Positions 63,765-64,000 of a stretch of DNA of 64,000 nucleotides are shown in pieces. The first letter of the stretch is position 1, and each line of letters starts with the position of its first letter. A program made the translations under genes and the position numbers. The notes under the pieces are model-generated. The model did not search any database and had not been told where the DNA came from. It saw only the letters and a program-made list of their open reading frames with translations. Source of the stretch: Gammaproteobacteria bacterium (GTDB taxonomy: Bacteria > Pseudomonadota > Gammaproteobacteria > Eutrophobiales > Eutrophobiaceae); the NCBI GenBank assembly GCA_030829985.1, contig JAURNW010000019.1, positions 1 to 64,000 on the forward strand, given 5' to 3'.

Positions 63765-64000
63765 ATGATCCTCTCTATACCCAAATCACTGTTATGGTTA
63801 CCGGAATCCACTGTGAATACTTTGTTAGAACACTACGATTATCCCCATCCTGAGAAACCAGGAGAAATAATCAAAGGTTATGACAAGGAACACGCATTGA
63901 GAACCGCAAAAATGTGCGCCGCTGTTGCACAATACTTAGGTCATGATCAAGACATAATCCGCAATTACCAAACCGCTTGCCTACTGCACGACCTCGGCAG
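63765..64000 (+). CDS. HD-domain protein, partial (5' end only)
   Basis: The window ends inside this gene. The first 78 codons read MILSIPKSLLWLPESTVNTL, then YDYPHPEKPGEIIKGYDKEH, ALRTAKMCAAVAQYLGHDQD and TACLLHDLG; the conserved His and the HD doublet (LLHDLG) point to a metal-dependent HD phosphohydrolase, probably of the HD or HD-GYP group acting on nucleotides. The remainder, including any second domain, lies beyond the window. Confidence 0.7.
   Translation, partial: MILSIPKSLLWLPESTVNTLLEHYDYPHPEKPGEIIKGYDKEHALRTAKMCAAVAQYLGHDQDIIRNYQTACLLHDLG

Noticed and set aside
1..64000. CRISPR arrays, prophage or other defence systems
   Set aside because: No regularly spaced repeats and no integrase, capsid, restriction or cas genes were seen; the only mobile-type gene is the IS481 remnant.

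Overview
The window is a stretch of chromosome from a gammaproteobacterium with fairly AT-rich DNA. This rests on gene content and order: apaG-apaH, lgt-thyA-(mlaC)-folA, uvrA-MFS-ssb, rplM-rpsI, coq7, zapE, uup, a ribonuclease D gene and a HopJ-type gene. Genus and order cannot be read from the sequence alone. A respiratory, ubiquinone-using lifestyle is suggested by Coq7, a cytochrome c'-like protein, a siroheme sulfite reductase, malate synthase G and GTP-dependent PEP carboxykinase. Almost all of the window is dense housekeeping sequence. It holds no prophage, CRISPR array or obvious defence island.

Layout. 0-5 kb: a decayed comM fragment, apaGH, an OxyR-like regulator without the peroxide-sensing cysteine, a secreted retropepsin-like protease, a small exported protein, and an alkyltransferase-like DNA repair protein overlapping an NTF2-like protein. 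5-9 kb (minus strand): a parD antitoxin with a truncated parE, and lgt-thyA-mlaC-folA. 9-18.5 kb: central carbon and serine metabolism (pckG, a GlcG/HbpS-like gene, the tightly overlapped serC-serA-serB operon, malate synthase G, a PfkB-family kinase). 18.7-25 kb: uvrA, an MFS transporter, ssb and a frameshifted pyruvate kinase. 25-38 kb: sulfite reductase with DUF934, zapE, a membrane metallopeptidase, a radical SAM protein, rmuC, a HAD phosphatase, a canonical oxyR, a DegQ-like protease, an Hsp20 with an excellent heat-shock promoter, coq7 and rplM-rpsI.

38-43 kb is the only accessory-looking part. It holds an IS481-type transposase remnant stopped at its catalytic Glu codon, a Fic protein with a variant motif and a palindrome over its annotated start, a tRNA-Gln(CUG), two small unknown genes, a nitroreductase and a MerR-type regulator with a near-perfect 15-bp palindrome between them. 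43-64 kb: small enzymes and envelope proteins (lipocalin, cupin, FAH family, Sel1 protein, dUTPase), uup, a DMT transporter, fructosamine kinase/LMW-PTP/DUF2288, a NYN-domain protein, cytochrome c'-like protein, FKBP/SlyD-type isomerase, HopJ, a HI0933-type flavoprotein, PpnP, a PLP deaminase, RNase D lacking a standard start codon, a serine hydrolase, a GDSL lipoprotein, HIT and SprT. The last 236 bases begin an HD-domain gene.

The most notable theme is the number of damaged or non-standard genes among intact housekeeping genes: comM, parE, pyk, the IS481 transposase and rnd. The other leads are regulatory DNA: the RpoH promoter, the Fic and MerR palindromes, the serC leader hairpin and the pckG leader repeat. 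I found no convincing, wholly new multi-gene system.
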